Source of the DNA: Moraxella lacunata | GTDB lineage: Bacteria > Pseudomonadota > Gammaproteobacteria > Pseudomonadales > Moraxellaceae | Length of the DNA stretch: 8,016 nucleotides | Direction: 5' to 3' | NCBI RefSeq assembly: GCF_002027545.1 | Contig: NZ_MXAN01000120.1 | Location: 1 to 8,016, forward strand | Part shown: positions 1 through 5,078 of the stretch, piece by piece | Layout: every line of letters starts with the position of its first letter | Numbering within the stretch: position 1 is the first letter of the stretch | Translations under genes and position numbers: made by a program | Notes under the pieces: generated by a model | The model's input: the letters and a program-made list of their open reading frames with translations, nothing else | Database searches by the model: none | Told to the model about the DNA's origin: nothing

Positions 1-160
1 ACGAATGTCATCTCTAGGGGTGAAACGAAAGACAGATAAGCGGGTTGGCTTATTATATCTTGTTTTGGATATACAAGGGGCGTGTTGCAATTTGCCCTGC
101 ATGTCACACCAAAAAATACCCACATCAATCAACACCAAACCCCATGATAAAAGATTTTTG
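1..160. other. Intergenic stretch without a recognisable gene
   Basis: I see no supportable gene here. Two overlapping plus-strand reading frames cross the stretch, but their products look like no family, have no convincing ribosome binding site and run antisense into the end of rsfS. The minus strand has a TATAAT at 57-52 but no good -35 box at the proper distance. A minus-strand ATG at 12-10 could begin a gene that leaves the window on the left, but only three codons are visible. The one notable element is the imperfect palindrome at 78-97, listed separately. Confidence 0.6.
78..97. repeat. Imperfect 20-bp palindrome sharing a 14-bp core with 4357-4370
   Basis: The sequence is centred on TTGCAA and flanked by GGGC and GCCC arms; the pairs between them are partly wobble or mismatched. 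The 14 bases TTGCAATTTGCCCT at 85-98 recur exactly at 4357-4370, where the palindrome is nearly perfect. Both copies lie between genes. This suggests a dispersed intergenic palindromic repeat rather than coincidence, but two copies in 8 kb cannot prove that. Confidence 0.4.
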
Positions 161-196
161 GCAAATAAAAACCACCCCAAGCGAATTTGGGGCGGT
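161..196 (-). terminator. Rho-independent terminator of the NYN-nadD-rsfS operon
   Basis: Read on the minus strand, ACCGCCCCAA pairs with TTGGGGTGGT (one G-T wobble, 10 bp, six-base loop ATTCGC) and is followed directly by TTTTATTTG. The arms lie at 196-187 and 180-171, starting 12 bases beyond the rsfS stop codon. This GC-rich stem with a T tract is a classical intrinsic terminator. The plus strand lacks a T tract, so it is probably one-directional. It also shows that rsfS is the last gene of the operon; rlmH, which follows rsfS in many bacteria, is not next to it here. Confidence 0.9.
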
Positions 197-208
197 CTTA
201 ATCATTCA

Positions 209-580
209 TCACGCCTTTTGCATGGCAAGTGTTTGCAAGGCTTCTGGCGATGACCATAGCCCTTCTAAGTCATAGAACTCACGAGCCTGTGGGGTCATAA
301 TATGCACCACGATACGCCCTAAGTCCACGAGCGTCCAGTCGCTGTCTTTGTCGCCTTCACGTCCTAGTGGCATAAGCCCCGCTTCTTTGGCAGTGGCTCC
401 GAGCTTGTCGGCAAGTGCCTTAACGTGGCGTTTTGATGTGGCGTTGGCGATGATGATGCGCTCGGCAATTTCGGTCAAATGCTCAACCGTCATCACGGTA
501 ATCTCTTTGGCTTTTAGGTCGTCCAAGGCGGTGGTTACGAGCGTGATTTGCTCATCTAAGGATAGGTTATGTGTGGTCAT
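209..580 (-). CDS. rsfS: Ribosomal silencing factor RsfS (Iojap/RsfA family)
   Basis: RsfS binds large-subunit protein uL14 and blocks joining of the 30S and 50S subunits, slowing translation when nutrients run low. The 123 residues match the usual single-domain length. Visible family motifs are DLKAKEI (21-27), ATSKRHV (47-53), the EG...DWTLVDLGRIVVHI core (75-94) and REFYDLEGLW (100-109), the last two being the most diagnostic. The segment before RHV, normally close to TGTS, reads NATS here, so the copy is somewhat diverged. I chose the ATG at 580-578; an in-frame TTG at 589-587 would add three residues, and neither has a clear Shine-Dalgarno. It starts 32 bases after nadD, an association conserved widely in bacteria, and ends before the terminator at 161-196. 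Confidence 0.93.
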   Translation of the reverse strand: MTTHNLSLDEQITLVTTALDDLKAKEITVMTVEHLTEIAERIIIANATSKRHVKALADKLGATAKEAGLMPLGREGDKDSDWTLVDLGRIVVHIMTPQAREFYDLEGLWSSPEALQTLAMQKA

Positions 581-612
581 GGTATTCAAATAAAATAAAG
601 ATTAACCGTCTA

Positions 613-1329
613 TTATAGCACACTTTTATAAAGCTCGTGCGTTTTAATATAATCAAAAATTGGCTCAGGCAAATGGCATGGTTTATCGCCTTGGGCTAGG
701 GCGTGGCGGATTTGGGTGGACGAGACAGCAGGTATGGGCGATTTGTCATAAAAAATACGTTTGGTGTTAAAAGTTTTATCGGTTTTTAACAATTCATCTT
801 TTAACAATTCATCTTTTAATAAATCATCTTGTAAAAAGCCATCTTGTAAAAATTTATCAAAATCATCAGTCATCTTTGCCAACACATCAGCCACGACATC
901 ATCACTGCCAGCTCTATCAAACGCCCAAATTTTAACGTACGCCAAAAGCTCTTTATAATTTTTCCACAAATGCAGACTTGCCAAACTATCACCGCCCATG
1001 ACAAAAATCCGCTCATCATCAGGATACCACCGTGCCAATGCTCGCACCGTATCTATGGTATAGACGGGTGGGGTTTGGTGGATTTCTGATGTGTCAATGC
1101 TTGCGGTGATGCCTTGATGTTTTAGCATGTCACACGCCAAAGACAGCATATTTAGGCGGTGAGTGGGGTCGGTGGGCGTGCCTTTAAAGGGGTTACCTGC
1201 GGTGGGTAAAAACGAGATGACAAAGGGTATATCCAAAGACGACAAGCGATGATGAACAAGACGCACCATGTCCAAATGCCCGTCATGCACAGGGTCAAAA
1301 CTGCCCCCCAAAAATATCCGTGCCATCAT
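613..1329 (-). CDS. nadD: Nicotinate-nucleotide adenylyltransferase NadD with a pentapeptide-repeat insertion
   Basis: NadD joins nicotinate mononucleotide and ATP to give nicotinate adenine dinucleotide, the step before NAD synthetase, in the cytoplasm. The nucleotidyltransferase signature GGSFDPVHDGH is at 8-18, a YTIDTVRAL segment at 90-98, GGDSL...LW at 112-122, and the second ATP-binding motif VSSTQIR at 202-208. The length of 238 residues exceeds the usual 190-215 because residues 160-184 form five tandem units of (F/L)LxDx placed between the usual RPG-like region and the C-terminal motif. All catalytic motifs remain, so the enzyme is expected to be active. The start codon overlaps the upstream NYN stop (ATGA at 1329-1326); a second ATG follows at once (1326-1324), so the start is uncertain by one residue. 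rsfS follows 32 bases downstream. Confidence 0.94.
   Translation of the reverse strand: MMARIFLGGSFDPVHDGHLDMVRLVHHRLSSLDIPFVISFLPTAGNPFKGTPTDPTHRLNMLSLACDMLKHQGITASIDTSEIHQTPPVYTIDTVRALARWYPDDERIFVMGGDSLASLHLWKNYKELLAYVKIWAFDRAGSDDVVADVLAKMTDDFDKFLQDGFLQDDLLKDELLKDELLKTDKTFNTKRIFYDKSPIPAVSSTQIRHALAQGDKPCHLPEPIFDYIKTHELYKSVL
791..865 (-). repeat. 15-bp tandem repeat inside nadD (about five units)
   Basis: Units begin at 791, 806, 821, 836 and 851. The first two differ at one base (AATTCATCTTTTAAC and AATTCATCTTTTAAT); the next two share ATCTTGTAAA, and the fifth is degraded. Because 15 is a multiple of three, each unit adds five residues to NadD (LLKDE, LLKDE, FLQDD, FLQDG and so on) without breaking the frame. 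The gradient from nearly identical to degraded copies suggests growth by slipped-strand duplication. Confidence 0.85.
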
Positions 1330-2117
1330 ATGGTCAGCTCAATGTCAGCCAGTAGGTCGTTACGGCGATTACGCACAAACACCACTTTGTGATTGTCGCC
1401 GTTGGGGTAGCGTTCGGTCAGCTCAAAGTAACGGGGATACGCCTTTAAAAAATCGCTAAATTTGTCATAATGGAAAAGGCGAGCGTCAAAATCAGGCTCG
1501 ACTTTTAGGATGTAGTTTTTGACGGGGGCGATGTTTGCCCAGCCATGCTCGTCCGCCATGGTGGCGATGGCATTTTTGACTAACGCAATCGCCACATCCA
1601 CAGGCTTGAACTGGTTATCGCCCGAGAACAGCATGTCAGCTGAGTCATAAAAATCCACGTCGCTGTTTTTCTTTTGCTCTTCAAAGACTTCTAGATAGGT
1701 AAAGCGGTCGCAGGCTTGCATAAAGGGCTTGGGTGTGTGCTGTTTGCCAAAGCCATATACCATCAGCCCCTGCTCACGGATACGCTGAGCAAGGCGAGTA
1801 TAATCGCTGTCAGACGACACAAGGCAAAAGCCATCAAATCGCTCGGTGTAGAGCAAATCCATCGCATCAATAATCAGGCTCGAATCGGTGGCGTTTTTGC
1901 CTGATGTGTAGGCGAACTGTTGCATGGGCTGGATGGAGTGCGACAGTAGCACGCTTTTCCAACTGGCAAGTTGGGGTTTTGTCCAGTCGCCATAAGCACG
2001 GCGAACACTTGCTCGCCCCAGTGTGGCAATCTCATTCATGAGTGCTTCAAGGTAGGTCGTGGACGCATTATCAGCATCAATCAAGACCGCTAGGCGTGCT
2101 TCGGTGGGTGGCAACAT
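1326..2117 (-). CDS. NYN domain (LabA/DUF88-like) protein with C-terminal OST-HTH/LOTUS-like region
   Basis: The N-terminal half is a PIN-like NYN domain: LIDADN at 12-17, GKNATDSSLIIDAMDLLY at 73-90 and SSDSDY at 101-106 provide the acidic residues that in this family form a metal-dependent nuclease site. Known members are RNases or presumed RNases. After a polar linker (about 148-170), residues 172-250 resemble an OST-HTH/LOTUS RNA-binding domain: a helical segment, a GWANIAPVKNYI stretch, FSDFLKAYPRYFEL and a final VVFVRNR strand. The inferred role is RNA cleavage or RNA turnover; the target is unknown. I chose the ATG at 2117-2115 (263 residues); a TTG at 2129-2127 would add four, and neither has a clear ribosome binding site. 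It is the first gene of the operon, and its stop overlaps the nadD start by 4 bases. Confidence 0.85.
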   Translation of the reverse strand: MLPPTEARLAVLIDADNASTTYLEALMNEIATLGRASVRRAYGDWTKPQLASWKSVLLSHSIQPMQQFAYTSGKNATDSSLIIDAMDLLYTERFDGFCLVSSDSDYTRLAQRIREQGLMVYGFGKQHTPKPFMQACDRFTYLEVFEEQKKNSDVDFYDSADMLFSGDNQFKPVDVAIALVKNAIATMADEHGWANIAPVKNYILKVEPDFDARLFHYDKFSDFLKAYPRYFELTERYPNGDNHKVVFVRNRRNDLLADIELTI

Positions 2118-2145
2118 GGGAAAATACAAAAGGGTAAATAAAATT

Positions 2146-2174
2146 ATTATAAGGTAAAATTTGCCAATTATCTA
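2146..2174 (-). promoter_or_regulatory. Candidate promoter for the NYN-nadD-rsfS operon
   Basis: A perfect TATAAT lies at 2151-2146 on the minus strand, about 28 bases upstream of the NYN ATG, so transcription would start near 2139 and give a leader of about 20 bases. At the normal 17-base spacing the -35 position reads TAGATA, a weak match; TTGGCA at 2167-2162 is only 10 bases away, too close. The placement fits the first gene of the operon, but only the -10 box is convincing. Confidence 0.45.
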
Positions 2175-2236
2175 TCGTTTTTTATCTATCATTTTTGCCA
2201 CTCATTTACAAAAAAGTTAGGTCGGCTTAGGTTGGT
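2153..2236. repeat. Short direct and inverted repeats in the divergent intergenic region
   Basis: Three small repeats lie upstream of the NYN operon. GGTAAAATTTGCC (2153-2165) is an odd-length near-palindrome. TTATCTATCGTTT (2168-2180) recurs as TTATCTATCATTT (2182-2194), 14 bp apart with one mismatch. TTAGGTCGGC (2217-2226) is followed directly by TTAGGTTGGT (2227-2236). The 14-bp pair sits across the -35 position of the NYN promoter and could be a regulator site. The rest of 2237-2290 is GC-richer than its surroundings and holds no gene I can support. Confidence 0.4.
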
Positions 2237-2299
2237 GTAAGAATATCGGGCGTTTTGGGCGTGTCATGGTAGGGTGCGGCAAGCGTGCGATGGTTTTAC

Positions 2300-2324
2300 A
2301 TTTTGTAGTGTTGCTTTACAATAT
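2300..2324. promoter_or_regulatory. Operator-like inverted repeat touching the -35 box of the EcsC-like gene
   Basis: ATTTTGTA at 2300-2307 is matched in inverted orientation by TACAATAT at 2317-2324 (seven of eight positions complementary, nine-base spacer). The right arm ends on the first base of the TTGACA -35 box. Its size and position suit a dimeric regulator, but AT-rich DNA yields such repeats often, and no regulator gene is nearby. Confidence 0.3.
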
Positions 2325-2353
2325 TGACACAGCAAATTTTTGATAATTTGATA
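2324..2353 (+). promoter_or_regulatory. Candidate promoter of the EcsC-like gene
   Basis: A perfect -35 hexamer TTGACA lies at 2324-2329. At 17 bases the -10 position reads TTTGAT (2347-2352), and at 18 bases TTGATA (2348-2353); both are modest matches. The start point would be near 2360, giving a leader of about 55 bases. TATGAT at 2352-2357 is a better hexamer, but the 22-base spacing is too long. Confidence 0.45.
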
Positions 2354-2367
2354 TGATAATTTGATAT
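2342..2367. repeat. Perfect 13-bp tandem duplication in the promoter region
   Basis: GATAATTTGATAT occurs twice in direct succession (2342-2354 and 2355-2367) with no mismatch. It spans the probable -10 box and transcription start of the EcsC-like gene. It may be a recent duplication, or a pair of binding sites a little over one helical turn apart. Confidence 0.85.
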
Positions 2368-2402
2368 GATGAGTTTTTATGCTATGTTCATTTATTTACA
2401 TT

Positions 2403-2408
2403 AAGGAG
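2403..2408 (+). promoter_or_regulatory. Strong Shine-Dalgarno of the EcsC-like gene
   Basis: AAGGAG lies five bases before the ATG at 2414 and fixes this start. It is much stronger than anything in front of the three minus-strand genes, which suggests efficient translation. Confidence 0.9.
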
Positions 2409-2413
2409 AAGTT

Positions 2414-4270
2414 ATGAGTACGCCAAAATCAAAAACCTCACGCACCAAAAGCCCCAAAACCACCAGAAAAACGGCGGTGGTTCACGATTTTATTGACAAC
2501 CAAGAAGGGCTAAGCCACAGCGATGTGGAAGTGATCGCAGGTGATGTGGACATCGCCAATACCAATGTGTCAGATGTGGCGGTGGTTAAGGTTGGCAGTG
2601 ATGAGCCAAAGGATGCCACTCATGAGACAGGCGATGATAACCATGATAACCAAAACCCTAGTGATGATAATCAGAGCCTTAGCGATGAGAATCAGAGTAA
2701 TGATAAAGATGATAAGGGCAGTGAGGATAAGCATGTTCATGCCAATGACGACAACAATACCCCCAAATCCGCCCAAGAGATAGCCAAAGAAACCGCTCAG
2801 CATAAACTTGCCGAGTTGGCAAAACAGCTAGATGACCTAGATAACCTAGGTGATAAAGAGCAGGTAAAACAACAGGCACAGCAGGCATTGCACACCGCCC
2901 AAGAGACCATTAGTGATACGCTTAACCACACCGCCCAAACTGCCAAAGAACATCTCCAAGAGCTCACTGATGATGCCGATGAGACCGCACGCCTTGTCAA
3001 TGACAAACTTAGCGATGCCAAACAAGGACTACAACAGACCCTAAGCGATGTCCAAGACAAGGCAGGGCAGGTGGTGCAAGAGACTCAAAAAAATGCCCAA
3101 ACGCTTGCCGAGCGTGCCAAAGAGACGTTAGATGATGCCAAAGAACAGGCAAAACAGACCCTGGATAACATCAGCGAGCAGACCACCAAACAAACCGATG
3201 AACTGCTTGATAAAGCGGAAAACTTATTAGGCAAAGAGCAACAGCAACAGCCTGACAATGACCCAACCGCCAACGAGAGCAGTGATGAGCATGAACAAGC
3301 TCATGAGCAAAAAACCAATGACAAATCGGTCGAAAAATCCCATACCTTAAAGGGTTTGGGCGGACTGCTTGCCACAGCAGGTGCTTATTTAGGACGTGGT
3401 CATCAAGACAAGAGCTATCAGAGCGTGGATTTGGATGCCGATGCCACAACCAAGCACCCCTTTTATGTCCAAGGTTCGACGCTTGGCGGGAGTTTTGTCA
3501 AATCCATTTTGGGCAAAAAAGTTACGGCAGTACATGGCTTGGCAAACAGATTTGTCTCTGATGAAAAACTAAACGCCATCTCAGAGAGCGTGTATGAAAA
3601 AATCGCCGAACTGGCCCACGCATGGGCGGTCAAATCCCTGCCTGACGACCCCAAAACACTCACCCCTACCCAAAAAGACGAGCTGGCTCAAAGTCTTGCC
3701 GACCAAAACCGAGCCTTGGCAACCGCTGGCGGTGTGACGGGCTTTTTTGGGCTAAAAGGCGTGGTCATGGACACAGCGTGGTTACTGCTTGTGGCACTGC
3801 GAACGGTGTATCAGTTGTCGGTGGTCTATGATGTACCATTGACAGGCAAAGAAGGGGTCAAGATGGCGTATGGCGTGCTGTTGGGGGCGAATTTGACCAA
3901 AATGCAAGAAAAGCAAGTCATCCTAACCGCCCTTGCCCTTGCCAAAAAAACACTGGTCTATGCAGGCGAGAATGGCTTAAAAGAAGAGTTGGTCAAACTC
4001 AGCTCGTCTAACACCAGTATTAAGGATTTTGATGAGCTATTAAAATTTGCCCATTTGGATAAATTGGTTGAAAAATACGGCATAGACATCAATGAGCTAA
4101 ACACCCATTGGTCACATCGTTTGGTCACTGTTTCGGCAGTTGGCGTGGCGGCACACTATAATCATGGGCTTATTGATGAAGTCATCGGCACCGCTATGGC
4201 GACCTTTAAAGCAAATGAGACGCTAAGTGTTGAATACCACAGTGATGAAAATGACAAAAGCATGAAATGA
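2414..4270 (+). CDS. Mosaic protein: disordered acidic N-terminus, LEA-like 11-mer helix array, EcsC-like C-terminal domain
   Basis: I recognise the C-terminal region only at family level. Residues about 1-20 are basic (Lys/Arg/Ser/Thr). Residues 70-118 are rich in Asp and Asn with SDDNQ-like units and are surely disordered. Residues 120-275 are Ala/Gln/Lys/Glu/Asp-rich helix, of which 170-268 divides into nine 11-residue units with apolar residues near positions 4, 7-8 and 11, as in group 3 LEA proteins and apolipoproteins. Residues 276-310 form a Gln/Glu/Asp-rich linker. From about 315 to 605 it resembles EcsC: a glycine/alanine segment (438-450) runs into a hydrophobic helix (451-474), with further helices to the end. 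There is no signal peptide and no unambiguous membrane span, so cytoplasmic or peripheral membrane location is inferred. EcsC proteins have no settled biochemical role. The gene appears monocistronic, with its own promoter and a probable terminator at 4371-4404. Confidence 0.8.
   Translation: MSTPKSKTSRTKSPKTTRKTAVVHDFIDNQEGLSHSDVEVIAGDVDIANTNVSDVAVVKVGSDEPKDATHETGDDNHDNQNPSDDNQSLSDENQSNDKDDKGSEDKHVHANDDNNTPKSAQEIAKETAQHKLAELAKQLDDLDNLGDKEQVKQQAQQALHTAQETISDTLNHTAQTAKEHLQELTDDADETARLVNDKLSDAKQGLQQTLSDVQDKAGQVVQETQKNAQTLAERAKETLDDAKEQAKQTLDNISEQTTKQTDELLDKAENLLGKEQQQQPDNDPTANESSDEHEQAHEQKTNDKSVEKSHTLKGLGGLLATAGAYLGRGHQDKSYQSVDLDADATTKHPFYVQGSTLGGSFVKSILGKKVTAVHGLANRFVSDEKLNAISESVYEKIAELAHAWAVKSLPDDPKTLTPTQKDELAQSLADQNRALATAGGVTGFFGLKGVVMDTAWLLLVALRTVYQLSVVYDVPLTGKEGVKMAYGVLLGANLTKMQEKQVILTALALAKKTLVYAGENGLKEELVKLSSSNTSIKDFDELLKFAHLDKLVEKYGIDINELNTHWSHRLVTVSAVGVAAHYNHGLIDEVIGTAMATFKANETLSVEYHSDENDKSMK
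2921..3217 (+). repeat. Nine 11-residue (hendecad) repeats, residues 170-268 of the EcsC-like protein
   Basis: Starting at LNHTAQTAKEH the segment divides without gaps into nine 11-residue units; examples are LQELTDDADET, KQGLQQTLSDV, KETLDDAKEQA and KQTLDNISEQT. Most have an apolar residue at position 4 and another at 7 or 8, often Ala or Thr at 11, and charged or amide residues elsewhere. This spacing gives a long amphipathic helix with slight right-handed twist. The units are diverged at DNA level, so the array is old rather than a recent expansion. Confidence 0.6.
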
Positions 4271-4349
4271 TGGTTTTATGGATTTTACTTCGCTCTCAAC
4301 TTAAAATAGCAACTCACTTGATTACTGGGTAATTATTTTTTGGTTGTGG

Positions 4350-4369
4350 GGGTAAATTGCAATTTGCCC
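4350..4369. repeat. 20-bp palindrome GGGTAAATTGCAATTTGCCC
   Basis: All ten position pairs match if one T-G wobble is allowed, and the centre is TTGCAA. It shares 14 exact bases with the imperfect copy near position 90. It lies between the end of the EcsC-like gene and the hairpin at 4371, so it may belong to the terminator region. It may also be a dispersed REP-like element of this genome. Confidence 0.6.
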
Positions 4370-4370
4370 T

Positions 4371-4412
4371 AGGCAAGACTCGGTTTTTTAACTGGGTTTT
4401 GCCTTTGTGTTT
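4371..4412 (+). terminator. Probable terminator after the EcsC-like gene
   Basis: AGGCAAGACTCGGTT (4371-4385) pairs with AACTGGGTTTTGCCT (4390-4404) over 15 bp, with three G-T wobbles and a four-T loop. TTTGTGTTT follows, a broken T tract. It lies 100 bases after the EcsC-like stop codon and just before the str promoter, where a terminator is expected. The weak T tract makes strength uncertain; the hairpin could also shield the 3' end of the mRNA. Confidence 0.65.
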
Positions 4413-4419
4413 AAATGCC

Positions 4420-4448
4420 TTGATTTTCTTAAATAAAAGTATTATAAT
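4420..4448 (+). promoter_or_regulatory. Promoter of the str operon (rpsL-rpsG-fusA-tuf)
   Basis: TTGATT (4420-4425) and a perfect TATAAT (4443-4448) are separated by exactly 17 bases. Transcription should start near 4455, leaving a leader of about 95 bases before rpsL. A sigma-70 promoter this close to consensus suits genes among the most highly expressed in the cell. Confidence 0.85.
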
Positions 4449-4454
4449 GCCAAA

Positions 4455-4549
4455 TCCCATTTGGGATAAGTACGTTTTTTGTGCAAATTTGCCTAAAAAT
4501 TAGTCAATTTTGCCAAAAACAAGTTTTTAATTAACGGGAGATATTGCCT
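4455..4549 (+). promoter_or_regulatory. rpsL leader with inverted repeats and Shine-Dalgarno
   Basis: CCAAAT/ATTTGG (4450-4455 and 4459-4464) straddles the predicted start. A 24-bp AT-rich palindrome with one mismatch (4476-4499) is centred on GCAAATTTGC. AAAAAC/GTTTTT (4515-4520 and 4523-4528) lies just before the ribosome binding site. GGGAG at 4536-4540 is nine bases before the ATG at 4550, and selects that ATG over the in-frame TTG at 4544. Whether the stems regulate anything cannot be told from sequence alone. Confidence 0.5.
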
Positions 4550-4924
4550 ATGGCAACTACAAACCAACTTATCCGTAAGGGTCGTAAGACCATTACTGAA
4601 AAGTCAAAAGTACCTGCACTACAAGCTTGCCCACAACGTCGTGGCGTTTGTACTCGTGTATATACCACTACCCCTAAAAAGCCAAACTCAGCCATGCGTA
4701 AAGTATGCCGTGTGCGTTTGACTTCTGGCTATGAAGTATCTAGCTACATCGGCGGTGAAGGTCATAACCTACAAGAGCACAGCGTTGTGCTTATCCGTGG
4801 TGGTCGTGTAAAAGACCTACCAGGTGTGCGTTATCACACTGTTCGTGGTGCACTTGACTGTGCAGGCGTTAAAGACCGTAAACAAGGTCGTTCTAAGTAT
4901 GGTGCTAAACGTCCTAAGGCGTAA
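4550..4924 (+). CDS. rpsL: 30S ribosomal protein S12 (uS12)
   Basis: S12 sits at the decoding centre of the small subunit and helps control accuracy of codon reading. The 124 residues equal the usual length, and the sequence matches the family from end to end, including [21 protein letters not shown] (27-47), [14 protein letters not shown] (66-79) and the [20 protein letters not shown] segment (84-103). Lys43 and Lys88, the positions most often changed in streptomycin-resistant strains, are both wild type. Asp89, the residue that RimO methylthiolates in several bacteria, is present. The ATG start is fixed by the family N-terminus MATTNQL. It is the first gene of the operon, with rpsG 154 bases downstream. 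Confidence 0.99.
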   Translation: MATTNQLIRKGRKTITEKSKVPALQACPQRRGVCTRVYTTTPKKPNSAMRKVCRVRLTSGYEVSSYIGGEGHNLQEHSVVLIRGGRVKDLPGVRYHTVRGALDCAGVKDRKQGRSKYGAKRPKA

Positions 4925-5078
4925 TTTAGCTCAATAACCCAAATTTAACCTGTGCATGGCTTGTGAGATGTGTGTTAATCACCCCCCCATGCCCACAATC
5001 ATGCAGTAAGGCTGGCTAAATGCTTGATTTGTTTTAAGATTGTATGCCAGATTTACCCTGAAGACATAAGGAACTATT
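4925..5078 (+). promoter_or_regulatory. rpsL-rpsG intercistronic region, possible S7 feedback site
   Basis: In E. coli, S7 represses its own operon by binding the mRNA between rpsL and rpsG. This 154-base gap can fold: TGTG...ATGG (4951-4959) pairs with CCAT...CACA (4987-4997) around an inner GTGA/TCAC stem (4963-4966, 4979-4982), and TGGC (5013-5016) faces GCCA (5046-5049). A run of seven C (4982-4988) lies in the structure. AAGGA at 5068-5072 is the rpsG ribosome binding site, six bases before its ATG. The S7-binding role is inference from E. coli; I did not align the structures. Confidence 0.35.

Noticed and set aside
52..57. A minus-strand TATAAT that could drive a gene leaving the window on the left
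   Set aside because: No acceptable -35 box lies 16-18 bases upstream, and only three codons of any gene would be visible.
5..275. Overlapping plus-strand frames of 76-82 codons at the left edge
   Set aside because: Products resemble no family, the starts lack ribosome binding sites, and the frames run across the operon terminator and the 3' end of rsfS on the other strand.
2570..2803. A minus-strand reading frame for 77 very hydrophobic residues, resembling a small membrane protein
   Set aside because: It is the antisense of the Asp/Asn-rich repeat (GAT and AAT codons read as ATC and ATT). It has no clear ribosome binding site or promoter, and composition alone explains the hydrophobicity.
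4544..4549. An upstream TTG start that would add two residues to S12
   Set aside because: The GGGAG ribosome binding site is only three bases from that TTG and nine from the ATG, and the family N-terminus MATTNQL begins at the ATG.
4676..4816. Possible streptomycin-resistance changes in S12
   Set aside because: Lys43 and Lys88 are both the wild-type residue, so the sequence gives no sign of resistance at these positions.
4982..4988. A run of seven C that might be a phase-variable tract
   Set aside because: It lies between rpsL and rpsG, not in a coding frame or between -35 and -10 boxes. Length variation would have no evident switch effect, and the tract is short.
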